From Pseudonocardia petroleophila (GTDB lineage Bacteria > Actinomycetota > Actinomycetes > Mycobacteriales > Pseudonocardiaceae): a stretch of DNA of 64,000 bases. The stretch's first letter is position 1; every line of letters begins with the position of its first letter. The position numbers and the translations under genes are program-made. Where the stretch lies: NCBI RefSeq assembly GCF_014235185.1, contig NZ_CP060131.1, forward strand, positions 3,541,501 through 3,605,500. The letters are read 5' to 3'. Below the pieces are notes generated by a model. The model was given only the letters and a program-made list of their open reading frames with translations, was not told where the DNA came from and ran no database searches. Below are positions 8,930 to 18,243 of this stretch, one piece after another.

Positions 8930-10030
8930 GTGCAGGTGGTGGTGGCTCCCGACTCCTTCGGCGGCACGCTGAGCGCCACCGCGGCCGCGGAGGCCGTCGC
9001 GTCCGGGTGGCGCCGCGCCGCGCCGCACGACCGGCTCACCCTGCTCCCGCTCGCCGACGGCGGCACCGGGTTCGTCGACGTCCTGCACACCGCCCGCGGC
9101 GGCACCTGGCACGCGCGCACCGTCACCGGCCCGCTCGGCGGGCCCGTCGACGCCCGCTGGCTGGAGCTCGACGGCGTCGCCTACGTCGAGTCGGCCGCGG
9201 CGTGCGGGCTGCACCTGGTGACCGACCGGACCCCCGCCACCGCCCGCCGCGCGAGCACCCGCGGCGTCGGGGAGCTGATCGCCGACGCCCGGGACGCCGG
9301 GATGGCCGAGGTCGTCGTGGGGCTCGGTGGGTCGGCCACCACCGACGGCGGCGCGGGGATGCTGGCCGCGCTGGGCGCCGTCGCCGTCGACGCGGCGGGG
9401 GAGCCGCTGCCCGACGGAGCCCCGGACGGCGCCGTGCGGCTTTCCGCCGCCCCCGACCTGCGCGGCGTGCGGCTCGTCGCGGCCGCCGACGTCGACAACC
9501 CGTTGCTCGGCCCGCACGGCGCCGCGGCGGTCTTCGGGCCGCAGAAGGGCGCCGACGACGCCACCGTCGCCGACCTCGACGCCGTGCTGGCCGCGTTCGC
9601 CCCCCTCCTGCCGCGCGACGTCCGCGACGAGCCGGGGGCCGGCGCCGCGGGCGGTCTCGGGGCGGCCCTGCTGGCCCTCGGCGCCCGGCGGGTGTCCGGG
9701 GCGGGGCTCGTGCGCGACCTGGTCGGCCTCGACGCCGCACTGGACGCCGCCGACCTCGCCGTCACCGGGGAGGGCAGCTTCGACTGGCAGTCGCTGCGCG
9801 GCAAGCTCGTCACCACCGTGGCCCGTGGGGCCGCGGACCGGGGGATCCCGTGCCTGGTGCTGGCCGGGCAGGTGTCGGTGGGGCGCCGCGAGGCCGGGGC
9901 CGCCGGCGTCGACTCCGCGTACTCCGTGGCCGAGGACGCGGGCGGCGTCGAGGCGTCGCTGGCCGACCCGGCCGGGACGCTGGCCGCGCTGGCGGAACGG
10001 GTCGCCCGGCAGTGGAGCCGGGGCCGGTGA
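8930..10030 (+). CDS. Glycerate kinase
   Basis: A 366-aa GarK/GlxK-family enzyme phosphorylating D-glycerate. Seen: VVVAPDSFGGTLSA at the N-terminus, LPLADGGTGFVDVL, the glycine loop VVGLGGSATTDGGAGML (about residues 128-144), and the C-terminal VTGEGSFDWQSLRGK, where family members have the conserved D-x-Q-S/T region. The GTG at 8930 follows TAGGCT (8917-8922) by 7 nt. Whether product is 2- or 3-phosphoglycerate cannot be told. It corresponds to Rv2205c. Confidence 0.92.
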   Translation: MQVVVAPDSFGGTLSATAAAEAVASGWRRAAPHDRLTLLPLADGGTGFVDVLHTARGGTWHARTVTGPLGGPVDARWLELDGVAYVESAAACGLHLVTDRTPATARRASTRGVGELIADARDAGMAEVVVGLGGSATTDGGAGMLAALGAVAVDAAGEPLPDGAPDGAVRLSAAPDLRGVRLVAAADVDNPLLGPHGAAAVFGPQKGADDATVADLDAVLAAFAPLLPRDVRDEPGAGAAGGLGAALLALGARRVSGAGLVRDLVGLDAALDAADLAVTGEGSFDWQSLRGKLVTTVARGAADRGIPCLVLAGQVSVGRREAGAAGVDSAYSVAEDAGGVEASLADPAGTLAALAERVARQWSRGR

Positions 10031-10109
10031 TCGCCGTCACCGCACGGAAGATCCCGCCGAGTGGGCCTACACTGGAATGCGCACCGCATCGTTCGTTGTT
10101 GGGAGAGCC

Positions 10110-10484
10110 ATGACCGTCGAGAACACCGTCACGACCGACACGGCCGTCGAGACCGAGACGCACGGCGTCGAGCTCAGCGACGCCGCCGCGCTCAAGGCCC
10201 GCCTCCTGCTCGAACAGGAGGGCCGGGACGACATGCACCTGCGCATCGCCGTCCAGCCCGGGGGTTGCGCGGGCCTGCGCTACCAGCTCTTCTTCGACGA
10301 CCGTTCCCTCGACGGCGACCTGTTCCGCGACTACAACGGCCTCAAGGTCGGGGTCGACCGGATGAGTGCGCCGTACCTGCAGGGCGCGGTCATCGACTTC
10401 GTCGACACCATCGAGAAGCAGGGTTTCACGATCGACAACCCGAACGCGGGCGGATCCTGCGCCTGCGGCGACTCGTTCAACTGA
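10110..10484 (+). CDS. HesB/IscA/ErpA-type iron-sulfur carrier
   Basis: A 124-aa A-type Fe-S protein that accepts or inserts clusters in apo-proteins. The three conserved cysteines are present as GGCAGLRY and, near the C-terminus, GSCACGDSF. The N-terminal 20 residues are a Thr/Glu-rich extension. The ATG start at 10110 has GGGAGAG immediately upstream. Position matches Rv2204c, next to glycerate kinase. A terminator-like hairpin follows at 10501-10529. Confidence 0.93.
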   Translation: MTVENTVTTDTAVETETHGVELSDAAALKARLLLEQEGRDDMHLRIAVQPGGCAGLRYQLFFDDRSLDGDLFRDYNGLKVGVDRMSAPYLQGAVIDFVDTIEKQGFTIDNPNAGGSCACGDSFN

Positions 10485-10500
10485 GTCCTGCGCCACCCGG

Positions 10501-10529
10501 GACCCCGGTTGCCGTGCGCGACCGGGGTC
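10501..10529 (+). terminator. Terminator after the HesB-type gene
   Basis: GACCCCGGT (10501-10509) and ACCGGGGTC (10521-10529) form a perfect 9-bp stem with an 11-nt loop, 17 nt after the stop. Confidence 0.55.
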
Positions 10530-10561
10530 TCGTGCGTCCGGGCGAGGTAGGGTCCCCTCCC

Positions 10562-11530
10562 GTGCCCATCGCCGTGACCGGATCCATCGCCACCGACCAC
10601 CTCATGCACTTCCCGGGGCGGTTCGCCGACCAGATGGTCGTCGACCAGCTCGACCGGATGTCGCTGAGCTTCCTGGTCGACGAGCTCGTCATCAAGAAGG
10701 GCGGCTCGGCGGGCAACATCGCCTTCGGGCTCGGCGTGCTCGGCCAGTCGCCGCTGCTCGTCGGGGCGGTCGGGGCCGACTTCGCGGAGTACCGCACCTG
10801 GCTCGAGGACCACGGCGTCGACTGCTCGGCGATCCTGGTCTGCGACGACGTGCACACCGCGCGCTTCGTCTGCACCACCGACGACGACATGCGCCAGATC
10901 GGGTCGTTCTACACCGGTGCGATGGCCCGCTCCGGCCAGATCCACCTCGCCGACTTCGCCGACCGCGCCGACCTCGTCCTGATCGGGGCGAGCGACCCGG
11001 GCGCGATGGTGCAGCTCACCGGCGAGTGCCGCGAGGCGGGCGTGCCGTTCGCCGCCGACGTCTCCCAGCAGGTCGCCCGGATGGACGGCGACGGCATCCG
11101 GCAGCTCGTCGAGGGCGCCCGTTACCTGATGACCAACGACTACGAGTGGGAGCTGCTCCAGCAGAAGACCGGCTGGACCGAGTCCCAGGTCGCCGAGCGC
11201 GTCGACATCCGGATCACCACGCTCGGCGAGCACGGCGTGCAGATCTCCGGCCGCGAGGTCGGTGAGCTGAAGGTGGGCGTCGTGCCCGAGACCGGCAAGG
11301 TCGACCCCACCGGCGTCGGCGACGCGTTCCGCGCCGGCTTCCTCGCCGCCACCGCGGGCGGGCTGTCGCTGGAGCGCGCGGCCCAGCTCGGCTCGCTGAT
11401 CGCCGTGCAGGTGCTCGAGCACGACGGCGGCCAGGAGTGGCCGTGGGACCGCGCGCACGGCCTGGAGCGCCTGCGCGACGCCTACGGCCCCGACGCCGCC
11501 GCCGACATCGACGCGGTGCTGCCCCGATAA
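10562..11530 (+). CDS. adoK: PfkB-family carbohydrate kinase, probable adenosine kinase
   Basis: A 322-aa ribokinase-fold protein. It has the GG motif region IKKGGSAGNIAFGLGVLG (about residues 46-63) and the catalytic anion-hole motif DPTGVGDAFRAGF with the base Asp. The sequence and position match M. tuberculosis Rv2202c, experimentally an adenosine kinase, so purine salvage is the best guess; another PfkB substrate is possible. The GTG start lies 8 nt after TAGGGT (10548-10553), with no Shine-Dalgarno. Confidence 0.88.
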   Translation: MPIAVTGSIATDHLMHFPGRFADQMVVDQLDRMSLSFLVDELVIKKGGSAGNIAFGLGVLGQSPLLVGAVGADFAEYRTWLEDHGVDCSAILVCDDVHTARFVCTTDDDMRQIGSFYTGAMARSGQIHLADFADRADLVLIGASDPGAMVQLTGECREAGVPFAADVSQQVARMDGDGIRQLVEGARYLMTNDYEWELLQQKTGWTESQVAERVDIRITTLGEHGVQISGREVGELKVGVVPETGKVDPTGVGDAFRAGFLAATAGGLSLERAAQLGSLIAVQVLEHDGGQEWPWDRAHGLERLRDAYGPDAAADIDAVLPR

Positions 11531-11582
11531 CCGTCTCGGCGGCGTAACCGCAGGGGCGCCGACGGCTGGCAGGATGCGCCGC

Positions 11583-13085
11583 ATGTCGGATCACCGTCCC
11601 CAGACGATCGCCTACCCCGCGACCGGCGCGCGGCCCTACGGGCCCGGGTCGGAGCTGATCGCGCCCCACGTCGTCGTGCTGTTCGGCGCGACGGGGGACC
11701 TCGCGCGCCGCAAGCTGCTGCCCGGCCTCACGCACCTCGCGGCGTCGGCGCTCGCCCCGTCGATCCGGGTGGTCGGGTCGTCGCTGGAGGAGATGAGCGA
11801 CGACGCGTTCCGCGCGTTCGCCCGTGAGGCCGTCTTCGAGTTCGGCACCCACAAGCCCACCCCGGAGCAATGGGACGCCTTCGCGGCCAACCTGCGCTAC
11901 GTGTCGGTGACGGCGGGCCCCGAGGCGCTGGCCGAGGCCGTCGCGGGGGCGGAGTCCGAGCTCGACGAGGGCTCGCTGCGCCTGCACTACCTGTCCGTGC
12001 CGCCGAGGGCGGCGCTGGACGTCATCACGATGCTCGACCAGGCGAAGCTGGTGGAGCGCTCGCGCGTGGTGATGGAGAAGCCGTTCGGCACCGACCTGGC
12101 CAGCGCGGTCCGGCTCAACGACGAGGTGCACGAGACGTTCGCCGAGGCCCAGATCTTCCGCATCGACCACTTCCTGGGCAAGGAGGCGGCGCAGAACATC
12201 CTCGCGCTGCGCTTCGCCAACGGGCTGTTCGAGCCGATCTGGAACCGCAACTTCATCGACCACGTCCAGATCGACGTCCCCGAGACCCTCGGTCTCGACG
12301 AGCGCGCCAACTTCTACGAGTCGACGGGCGCCTACAAGGACATGGTGGTCACCCACCTGTTCCAGGTGCTGGCGTTCGTCGCGATGGAGCCGCCCACCGC
12401 CCTGGAACCGCGGCCGATCAGCGAGGAGAAGAACAAGGTCTTCCGCTCGCTGCTGCCGATCCAGCCCCGTGACGTCGTGCGCGGGCAGTTCACCGGCTAC
12501 CGCGAGCTGCCCGGCGTCGCCCGGGACTCCGACACCGAGACCTTCATCGCGCTGCGCGCCCAGCTCGACAACTGGCGCTGGGCGGGCGTGCCGTTCTACC
12601 TGCGCACCGGCAAGAGGATGGCGCAGGGCCAGCGGATCATCTCGATCGCGTTCAAGGAGGCGCCGCGGACGATGTTCCCGCCGAACTCCGGGGTGGGTGC
12701 CGCCGGGCCCGACCACCTGACGTTCGACCTGGCCGACGAGTCGAAGGTCTCGCTGTCCTACTACGGCAAGCGGCCCGGGCCCGGGATGAAGCTCGACAAG
12801 CTCTCCATGCAGTTCTCCTCCCAGGAGGGGGAGCACTCCGGCGACACGCTGGAGGCCTACGAGCGCCTGATCCTCGACGCCATGCGCGGCGACCACACGC
12901 TGTTCACCACCGCGGACGGCATCGAGAGCCTCTGGGAGCGCTCGCAGCCGATGCTCGACGACCCGCCGCCGGTCAAGCCGTACGGGGAGGGCAGCTGGGG
13001 GCCGAACGCGATCCACCAGCTGATCACCCCGCACGCCTGGCGGCTGCCGTTCGAGCGCGTGTGGCGGGAGAAGCTCAGGTCCTGA
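11583..13085 (+). CDS. zwf: Glucose-6-phosphate 1-dehydrogenase
   Basis: A 500-aa enzyme for the first step of the oxidative pentose phosphate pathway. The dinucleotide-binding loop is FGATGDLARRKLLPG; EKPFGTDLASA and the active-site signature RIDHFLGKEAAQN are intact. An in-frame ATG occurs at 11574, but it overlaps CAGGAT (11570-11575), whose spacing of 7 nt favours the ATG at 11583 as a leaderless start. No opcA, tal, tkt or gnd neighbours it, unlike the usual pentose phosphate operon, so it may be a second zwf. It appears inserted between adoK and asnB relative to mycobacteria. Confidence 0.93.
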   Translation: MSDHRPQTIAYPATGARPYGPGSELIAPHVVVLFGATGDLARRKLLPGLTHLAASALAPSIRVVGSSLEEMSDDAFRAFAREAVFEFGTHKPTPEQWDAFAANLRYVSVTAGPEALAEAVAGAESELDEGSLRLHYLSVPPRAALDVITMLDQAKLVERSRVVMEKPFGTDLASAVRLNDEVHETFAEAQIFRIDHFLGKEAAQNILALRFANGLFEPIWNRNFIDHVQIDVPETLGLDERANFYESTGAYKDMVVTHLFQVLAFVAMEPPTALEPRPISEEKNKVFRSLLPIQPRDVVRGQFTGYRELPGVARDSDTETFIALRAQLDNWRWAGVPFYLRTGKRMAQGQRIISIAFKEAPRTMFPPNSGVGAAGPDHLTFDLADESKVSLSYYGKRPGPGMKLDKLSMQFSSQEGEHSGDTLEAYERLILDAMRGDHTLFTTADGIESLWERSQPMLDDPPPVKPYGEGSWGPNAIHQLITPHAWRLPFERVWREKLRS

Positions 13086-13088
13086 GCC

Positions 13089-13631
13089 TCAGCGGGTGGC
13101 GGGCGTGTGCACGACGTGCACGGTGCCGTTCTTCAGCGGGGTGACCGACGCGACCGGCAGCGGGAACGGCTCGGCGTCCGCGGGGAACAGCCTGCGGCGC
13201 CCGCCGCCGACCACCACGGGGTGCACGATCAGGTGCAGCTCGTCGAGCAGGCCCTCGGCGATCAGCGAGTGGATCAGCGTGACGCTGCCGCTCATCCCCA
13301 GGTCGGGCCCGTCGCCCGCCTTGACCTCGCGCAGCCGGTCGGCCCAGTCGGCGCCGAGCACCGTCGCGTTGCCCCACTCCGCCGACTCCAGCGTGGTGGA
13401 CACGACGAACTTCGGCGGGGCGGCCATCTGGTCGGCGAACTCCTCGCCCGCGAGCGGCGCGAAGTGCTCCGCGAAGCCGGCGTAGGTGACCCGGCCGAGC
13501 AGCATCCGCGGCTGCATGAGCTCGCCGACGACGGCGCCGACCTCGTCGTCGAAGTAGGGGAAGTGCCAGTCCTGCGGGTCGGAGACGACGCCGTCGACCG
13601 AGGTGAAGAGTCCGGCGATGATCCTGCTCAT
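13089..13631 (-). CDS. Dihydrofolate reductase family protein (RibD C-terminal-like)
   Basis: A 180-aa protein of the YyaP/RibD C-terminal family: MSRIIAGLFTSVDGVV at the N-terminus, LLGRVTYAGF near residue 45, and GSVTLIHSLIAEGLLDELHL near 115. These match NADPH-binding elements of DHFR-fold reductases. Unlike true folA it has no recognisable folate-site signature, so a different reductase role is likely. GGAGG lies just upstream of the ATG. It converges with zwf with 3 nt between stops. Confidence 0.85.
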   Translation of the reverse strand: MSRIIAGLFTSVDGVVSDPQDWHFPYFDDEVGAVVGELMQPRMLLGRVTYAGFAEHFAPLAGEEFADQMAAPPKFVVSTTLESAEWGNATVLGADWADRLREVKAGDGPDLGMSGSVTLIHSLIAEGLLDELHLIVHPVVVGGGRRRLFPADAEPFPLPVASVTPLKNGTVHVVHTPATR

Positions 13632-13697
13632 GGTGTCCTCCGTGCTGCTGCGTGGATGTCGCAGTGCAGACGACGCGGCCCGGCCGGACTCATCGGT

Positions 13698-15611
13698 CTA
13701 GAGCCGGACCGGGTGCACCGGCGCGGCGATCGCGGGCCGGATCCGCTCCTCCACGAAGATCCCGTGCCAGATCAGGAACACCAGCAGCGTCCAGATGCGG
13801 CGGCTGTGGTCGATCGGGCCGGCGCGGTGGGCGTCGAGCATGCGGCGCACGGCGGGCAGGTCGACGAGGTGGTCGGCCTGCGAGTCGCGGACGATCTCGC
13901 ACGCCCACTCGTACATCTCCTCGCGCAGCCAGTGCCGGATCGGCACCGGGAACCCGAGCTTGCGGCGGTGCAGCACGTGCGGCGGCACGATCCCGTCGAG
14001 GGCGCGGCGCAGCGCGTACTTCGTGGTGCCGCCGCCGAGCTTCTCCGCGCGCGGCAGCCGGCGCGCCACCCCGAACACCTCGGGGTCGAGGAACGGCACC
14101 CGCAGCTCCAGCGAGTTGGCCATCGTCATCTTGTCGGCCTTGACGAGGATGTCGCCGCGCAGCCAGGTGAACAGGTCGACGTGCTGCATCCGCGCGACGG
14201 CGTCCCAGTGCCGTGACGCGAGGTAGTGGCCCTCGGTGATGTCGGTGTGCGAGCGGCGGGGGTCGTAGCGGCGCAGCACGCCCGCGAGCTGGTCGTCGCG
14301 GAAGATGCGCGCGTTGCCGTAGTAGCGCTCCTCCAGCGGGATCGCGCCGCGGCGCAGCAGGTCCTTGCCGCGCATGCCCTCCGGCAGCCGGACCGAGGTG
14401 CGGCCCAGCAGGCGCCGCAGCGCGCCGGGCACCCGCTCGAACGCGGCCAGGGAGACGGGCTCGTGGTAGATCGTGTAGCCGCCGAACAGCTCGTCGGCGC
14501 CCTCCCCGGACAGCACGACCTTGACGTGCTCGCGGGCCTCCCGGGCGATGAACCACAGCGGCACCAGCGCGGGGTCGGCGACGGGGTCGTCGAGGTACCA
14601 GACGATGGCCGGCAGGGCGTCCATCATCTCCTCGGCCGCGACGGTGCGGACGACGTGCCGCACGCCGATCGACGCCGCCGTCTCCGCCGCGACGTCGACC
14701 TCGGAGTAGCCGGGCCGCTCGAAGCCCGCCGTGAACGTGATGAGGTCGGGGTTGTGCTCCTTGGCCAGCACGGCGATGGCGGTGGAGTCGATGCCGCCGG
14801 AGAGGAACGCGCCGACCGTGACGTCGGCCCGCATGTGCGCGGCCACCGAGCCGCGCAGGGCCTCGGCGATGCGCGCGTGCAGGGCGGGCCCGGTGGGGCC
14901 GTCGCCGGTGAGGACGGGGGTGAAGTAGCGCTCGTGCTCCACCTCCCCGCCGGGGCGGACCGTGACGTGCGTCCCCGACTCCACCCGGCGCACCGAGCGG
15001 TGCAGGGTGGCGGGCTCGGGCACGTACTGCAGCGTCAGGTAGTGCTGCAGCGCGGCCGGGTCGATGTCGGCGGCGACGGGGACCTCGAGGCCGAGCGTCG
15101 GGGCCAGCTCCAGCAGGCTCTTCTTCTCGCTGGCGAACGCGACGCCGGCCGGGCCGGAGGCGACGAACAGCGGCTTGATGCCGAACGGGTCGCGCGCCCC
15201 GAACAGCACCCGCTCCTGGCTGTCCCAGATGAGGAACGCGAACATGCCGCGCAGCCGGCGCACGGCGTCGGGGCCCCAGTGGTGGTACGCGGCCACGACG
15301 GCCTCGGTGTCGCCGTCGGTGGCGAACCGCGCCCCGTGCTGGGCCGCGAGCTCCGCCCGCAGCTCGAGGTAGTTGTAGACCTCGCCGTTGAAGACGATCG
15401 TGTACCGGCCGTCCGCGTACTGCAGCGGCTGGTGCGAGTGGTCGATGTCGATGATCGCGAGCCGGTTGAAGCCGAAGGCGACGTCGGCGTCGTGCCAGGT
15501 GCCGCTCTCGTCGGGGCCGCGGTGCCGGGCACACGCCATGGCATCGCCCACCGCGCTCACCCGGTCGGGGGCATCGGCACCGGAGGTCAGGAGTCCGAGC
15601 AGTCCGCACAC
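13698..15611 (-). CDS. asnB: Asparagine synthase (glutamine-hydrolysing)
   Basis: A 637-aa two-domain amidotransferase. The N-terminal Ntn domain begins MCGLLGLL with catalytic Cys2 and has the glutamine-site segment NGEVYNYLELR. The C-terminal ATP-pyrophosphatase domain has LSGGIDST (PP-loop) and SGEGADELFGGY. It makes Asn from Asp with Gln as N donor; in mycobacteria the equivalent Rv2201 is next to ctaC, as here. The GTG at 15611 is required to place Cys at position 2, and CATACT lies 8 nt upstream. Confidence 0.95.
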   Translation of the reverse strand: MCGLLGLLTSGADAPDRVSAVGDAMACARHRGPDESGTWHDADVAFGFNRLAIIDIDHSHQPLQYADGRYTIVFNGEVYNYLELRAELAAQHGARFATDGDTEAVVAAYHHWGPDAVRRLRGMFAFLIWDSQERVLFGARDPFGIKPLFVASGPAGVAFASEKKSLLELAPTLGLEVPVAADIDPAALQHYLTLQYVPEPATLHRSVRRVESGTHVTVRPGGEVEHERYFTPVLTGDGPTGPALHARIAEALRGSVAAHMRADVTVGAFLSGGIDSTAIAVLAKEHNPDLITFTAGFERPGYSEVDVAAETAASIGVRHVVRTVAAEEMMDALPAIVWYLDDPVADPALVPLWFIAREAREHVKVVLSGEGADELFGGYTIYHEPVSLAAFERVPGALRRLLGRTSVRLPEGMRGKDLLRRGAIPLEERYYGNARIFRDDQLAGVLRRYDPRRSHTDITEGHYLASRHWDAVARMQHVDLFTWLRGDILVKADKMTMANSLELRVPFLDPEVFGVARRLPRAEKLGGGTTKYALRRALDGIVPPHVLHRRKLGFPVPIRHWLREEMYEWACEIVRDSQADHLVDLPAVRRMLDAHRAGPIDHSRRIWTLLVFLIWHGIFVEERIRPAIAAPVHPVRL

Positions 15612-15748
15612 AACGCGTCAGTATGCCCACGCCCGGTCGCGCCGCTGCGGCGACGCACCCGACAGGCGCGCGGGGACTTTGCTCGGCTAGTCTCTACGCG
15701 CGGTCGAAAGACGATGGAGCACCGAGCAAAAAGGGGAGGCGGCGAGCA

Positions 15749-16705
15749 GTGGGCCGAGCACACCACGGAGCGCACCCGGGCCGGGCGCGGGCGGTCAAGC
15801 TCGCCGTCCTGGCTGCGCTGATCGTGCCGCTGACCACCGGATGTTCGGTGCAGGACGTGATCCGCTTCGGGTGGCCGGGCGGCGTCACGCCGCAGGCCGA
15901 GGCCATGCGCGAGCTGTGGACCTGGTCGGCCATCGCGGCACTCGTGGTCGGGGCCGTCACCTGGGGCGCGATGTTCTGGGCGGTGGCGTTCCACCGCAAG
16001 AAGAAGGACGACGACGACACCCCGCCGCGCCAGACGCAGTACAACCTGCCCGTCGAGATCGCGTTCACCGTGATCCCGACGATCATCGTGGCGGTGCTGT
16101 TCGGCTTCACCGTCAGCGTGCAGAACTACGTCGACACCGACAACCCGAACCCGGACCTCGCGGTCGACATCCGCGGGTTCCAGTGGAACTGGGAGTTCAC
16201 CTACCCCGACGCGCAGGGCCCCGACGGCGAGCCCGTCAGCACCCTGGGCGACAGCGCGACGATCCCGCTGCTGGTGCTGCCGACCGAGTCGAGCATCCAG
16301 TTCACGCAGGCCTCGAGCGACGTCATCCACAGCTTCTTCGTGCCGGAGTTCCTCTTCAAGCGCGACGTCTTCCCGCTGCCGGAGAAGAACAACCAGGACA
16401 ACGTCTGGCAGATCGACCAGATCGACCGCCAGGGCACCTTCGTCGGCCGCTGCGCCGAGCTGTGCGGGACGTACCACTCGCAGATGAACTTCGAGGTCCG
16501 CGCCCTGCCGCTGGACCTGTTCAACCGCTGGCTCGACCTGCGCGGCCAGGTCAACCCGGCCACCGGCGCGGGCTACACCGCGGGTGAGGCGCTGGCCGAG
16601 CTCGGCTGCGGCGTCGACTGCGAGCCCGCCGCCACGAAGACCGTTCCGTACAACACCGATCGAGCCGCGCGCGAGCCGTCCGGCACGATCGCCGCCGGGA
16701 ACTGA
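15749..16705 (+). CDS. ctaC: Cytochrome c oxidase subunit II
   Basis: A 318-aa lipoprotein subunit of the aa3 oxidase. The N-terminus has a basic stretch, a hydrophobic core and PLTTGC, a plausible lipobox; two membrane helices follow (about residues 47-68 and 95-117). The periplasmic domain holds the CuA site GRCAELCGTYHSQM (C-x3-C-x3-H-x2-M) and the electron-entry motif FQWNWEF. The GTG at 15749 has AAGGGGAGG at about 15731-15740. It starts the ctaC-ctaF operon and is divergent from asnB. Confidence 0.95.
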   Translation: MGRAHHGAHPGRARAVKLAVLAALIVPLTTGCSVQDVIRFGWPGGVTPQAEAMRELWTWSAIAALVVGAVTWGAMFWAVAFHRKKKDDDDTPPRQTQYNLPVEIAFTVIPTIIVAVLFGFTVSVQNYVDTDNPNPDLAVDIRGFQWNWEFTYPDAQGPDGEPVSTLGDSATIPLLVLPTESSIQFTQASSDVIHSFFVPEFLFKRDVFPLPEKNNQDNVWQIDQIDRQGTFVGRCAELCGTYHSQMNFEVRALPLDLFNRWLDLRGQVNPATGAGYTAGEALAELGCGVDCEPAATKTVPYNTDRAAREPSGTIAAGN

Positions 16706-16714
16706 GGTCCGGAC

Positions 16715-17113
16715 ATGAAGGTCGAGTCGCGACTCTTCGAGATCGTCACCGTCACCGTCTTCATCCTGGGCATCGTGTACGCGGTGCTGGCGCAGGAGCC
16801 GGTCGGCGTCGCCGGGCTGTTCCTCACCGGCGGTCTGACGCTGATCATCGGCACCTACTTCCGGTTCGTCTCGCGGCGGCTGGAGGAGCGTCCGGAGGAC
16901 AACCCCGAGGCCGAGGTGTCCGACGGCGCCGGTGACGTCGGCTTCTTCTCCCCGGGCAGCTACTGGCCCATCACGGTCGCCGCGTGCGCCGCGCTGGTCG
17001 GGATCTCGCTGGCGTTCTTCTACATCTGGGCGCTGGTCATCGCCGGTGTCATGCTGCTGATGGCCGTCGGCGGGCTGGTCTTCGAGTACCACATCCGGCC
17101 CGAGGCCCACTAG
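16715..17113 (+). CDS. ctaF: Cytochrome c oxidase subunit IV (actinobacterial type)
   Basis: A 132-aa protein with four hydrophobic segments in two pairs and the central hydrophilic loop RFVSRRLEERPEDNPEAEVSD. This layout and motif are diagnostic of the actinobacterial CtaF subunit of the bcc-aa3 supercomplex. It begins 9 nt after ctaC and corresponds to Rv2199c. Its TAG stop shares a CTAG tetranucleotide with the stop of the convergent acetyltransferase gene. Confidence 0.93.
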   Translation: MKVESRLFEIVTVTVFILGIVYAVLAQEPVGVAGLFLTGGLTLIIGTYFRFVSRRLEERPEDNPEAEVSDGAGDVGFFSPGSYWPITVAACAALVGISLAFFYIWALVIAGVMLLMAVGGLVFEYHIRPEAH

Positions 17114-18225
17114 CCGTCGGTCGCCAGCCGGTCGTACCAGGCGACGTCGGTGATCGTGCCGTCGCCGAGCACGCGGTCCCCGCGGTGCCGGCCGACCAGC
17201 ACGAAGCCGGCCCGCTCCGCGACGTGCCGGCCGGCGTCGTCGGTCCAGGCGACCCCGAGCCGCAGCCGGCGCCGGCCCAGCCCGCCGTCGGCGACGGGCC
17301 GGAAGGCGTGCTCGACGGCGAGCCGGACGGCCGCGGAGACCACTCCGCGGCCGCGGGCCGCGGGATGCGCCCGGTAGCCGACCTCCCCGCCGGCGGGGTC
17401 CGGGCCCGCGGACATGGCGAGGATCCCCACGTCGGCGAGCAGGCGGTCGTCGACCCCGTCGGTGACGGCCCAGGTGACGCCGGTGCCGAGCGACTCGGCG
17501 AGCCGCGCGTCCCGCACGAACGCCCGCGCCTGCGCCTCGGTGCCGGCGCGGGGGAGCGTGGTGGGGTACCGGCGGCTGCGGGGGTCCGAGCAGGCCTCGA
17601 CGATGCGCGGCACGTCGGCGTCGGTGTGGGCGCGCAGCCGCACCCCGGCCCCCTCCAGCACCGGCACCGGCCACCAGGTGGTGCGCGGGTGCGGGTCGTC
17701 GCCGGGGCGCAGGGAGGCGAACCAGCCGTCGCGCAGGCCCCCGCGGTGCGGGACGGACAGCGGCCGCTCGCCGTGGAAGGTGAACCCGCACGCGTGGGCG
17801 ACCCGCCACGACGCGAGGTGCCCCGCGTGGGCCCACCAGTGCACGACCGGCAGCCCCTGCCCGAACGCCCACGCGGTGCCCAGGCGCACCGCGCGGGTCA
17901 TCGTGCCGCGCCCGCGGGCCCAGGGGGCGAGCACGTAGCCGATCTCCGGGACGTGCTCCCCGCCGTGGCGGACGTCCAGGTTCCCGGCGAACCGGCCGCC
18001 CGCCTCGATCGCCCACCGGTACGCCGTGCCGTCGCGCCAGGTCGCGGCGACGGAGGCGATCCGCTGCTCGGCGTCGGCGCGGCCGTAGTGCTCCGGGATC
18101 GTCGTCCAGCGCGTCGACTCGCTGTCGGTGGCCGTCGCGACCATGTCGTCGACGTCGGCGAGCCGCGGCGCCCGCAGCACGACGACGCCGTCGGTCAGGA
18201 CGGGTGCATCGGCCGTGGCGGCCAT
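17110..18225 (-). CDS. Tandem GNAT acetyltransferase (two domains)
   Basis: A 371-aa protein with two RimJ/RimL-like GNAT domains. The first (about residues 10-170) has VPEIGYVLAPWARGRG and WRVAHACGFTFHGE; the second (about 190-365) has VGYRAHPAARGRGVVSAAV and HVAERAGFVLVG. The R/Q-x-x-G-x-G/A acetyl-CoA loops are present in both. Acceptor substrate unknown. It lies 18 nt downstream of the acyl-CoA dehydrogenase on the same strand and may be cotranscribed with it. Confidence 0.88.
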   Translation of the reverse strand: MAATADAPVLTDGVVVLRAPRLADVDDMVATATDSESTRWTTIPEHYGRADAEQRIASVAATWRDGTAYRWAIEAGGRFAGNLDVRHGGEHVPEIGYVLAPWARGRGTMTRAVRLGTAWAFGQGLPVVHWWAHAGHLASWRVAHACGFTFHGERPLSVPHRGGLRDGWFASLRPGDDPHPRTTWWPVPVLEGAGVRLRAHTDADVPRIVEACSDPRSRRYPTTLPRAGTEAQARAFVRDARLAESLGTGVTWAVTDGVDDRLLADVGILAMSAGPDPAGGEVGYRAHPAARGRGVVSAAVRLAVEHAFRPVADGGLGRRRLRLGVAWTDDAGRHVAERAGFVLVGRHRGDRVLGDGTITDVAWYDRLATDG

Positions 18226-18243
18226 GATCGCGGTCGGGGCGGG

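Noticed and set aside
8557..8930. N-terminal extension of glycerate kinase reaching back over the DUF3043 gene
   Set aside because: The extension is antisense to DUF3043 and lacks homology, whereas GTG 8930 starts exactly at the conserved VVVAPDSFGG strand.
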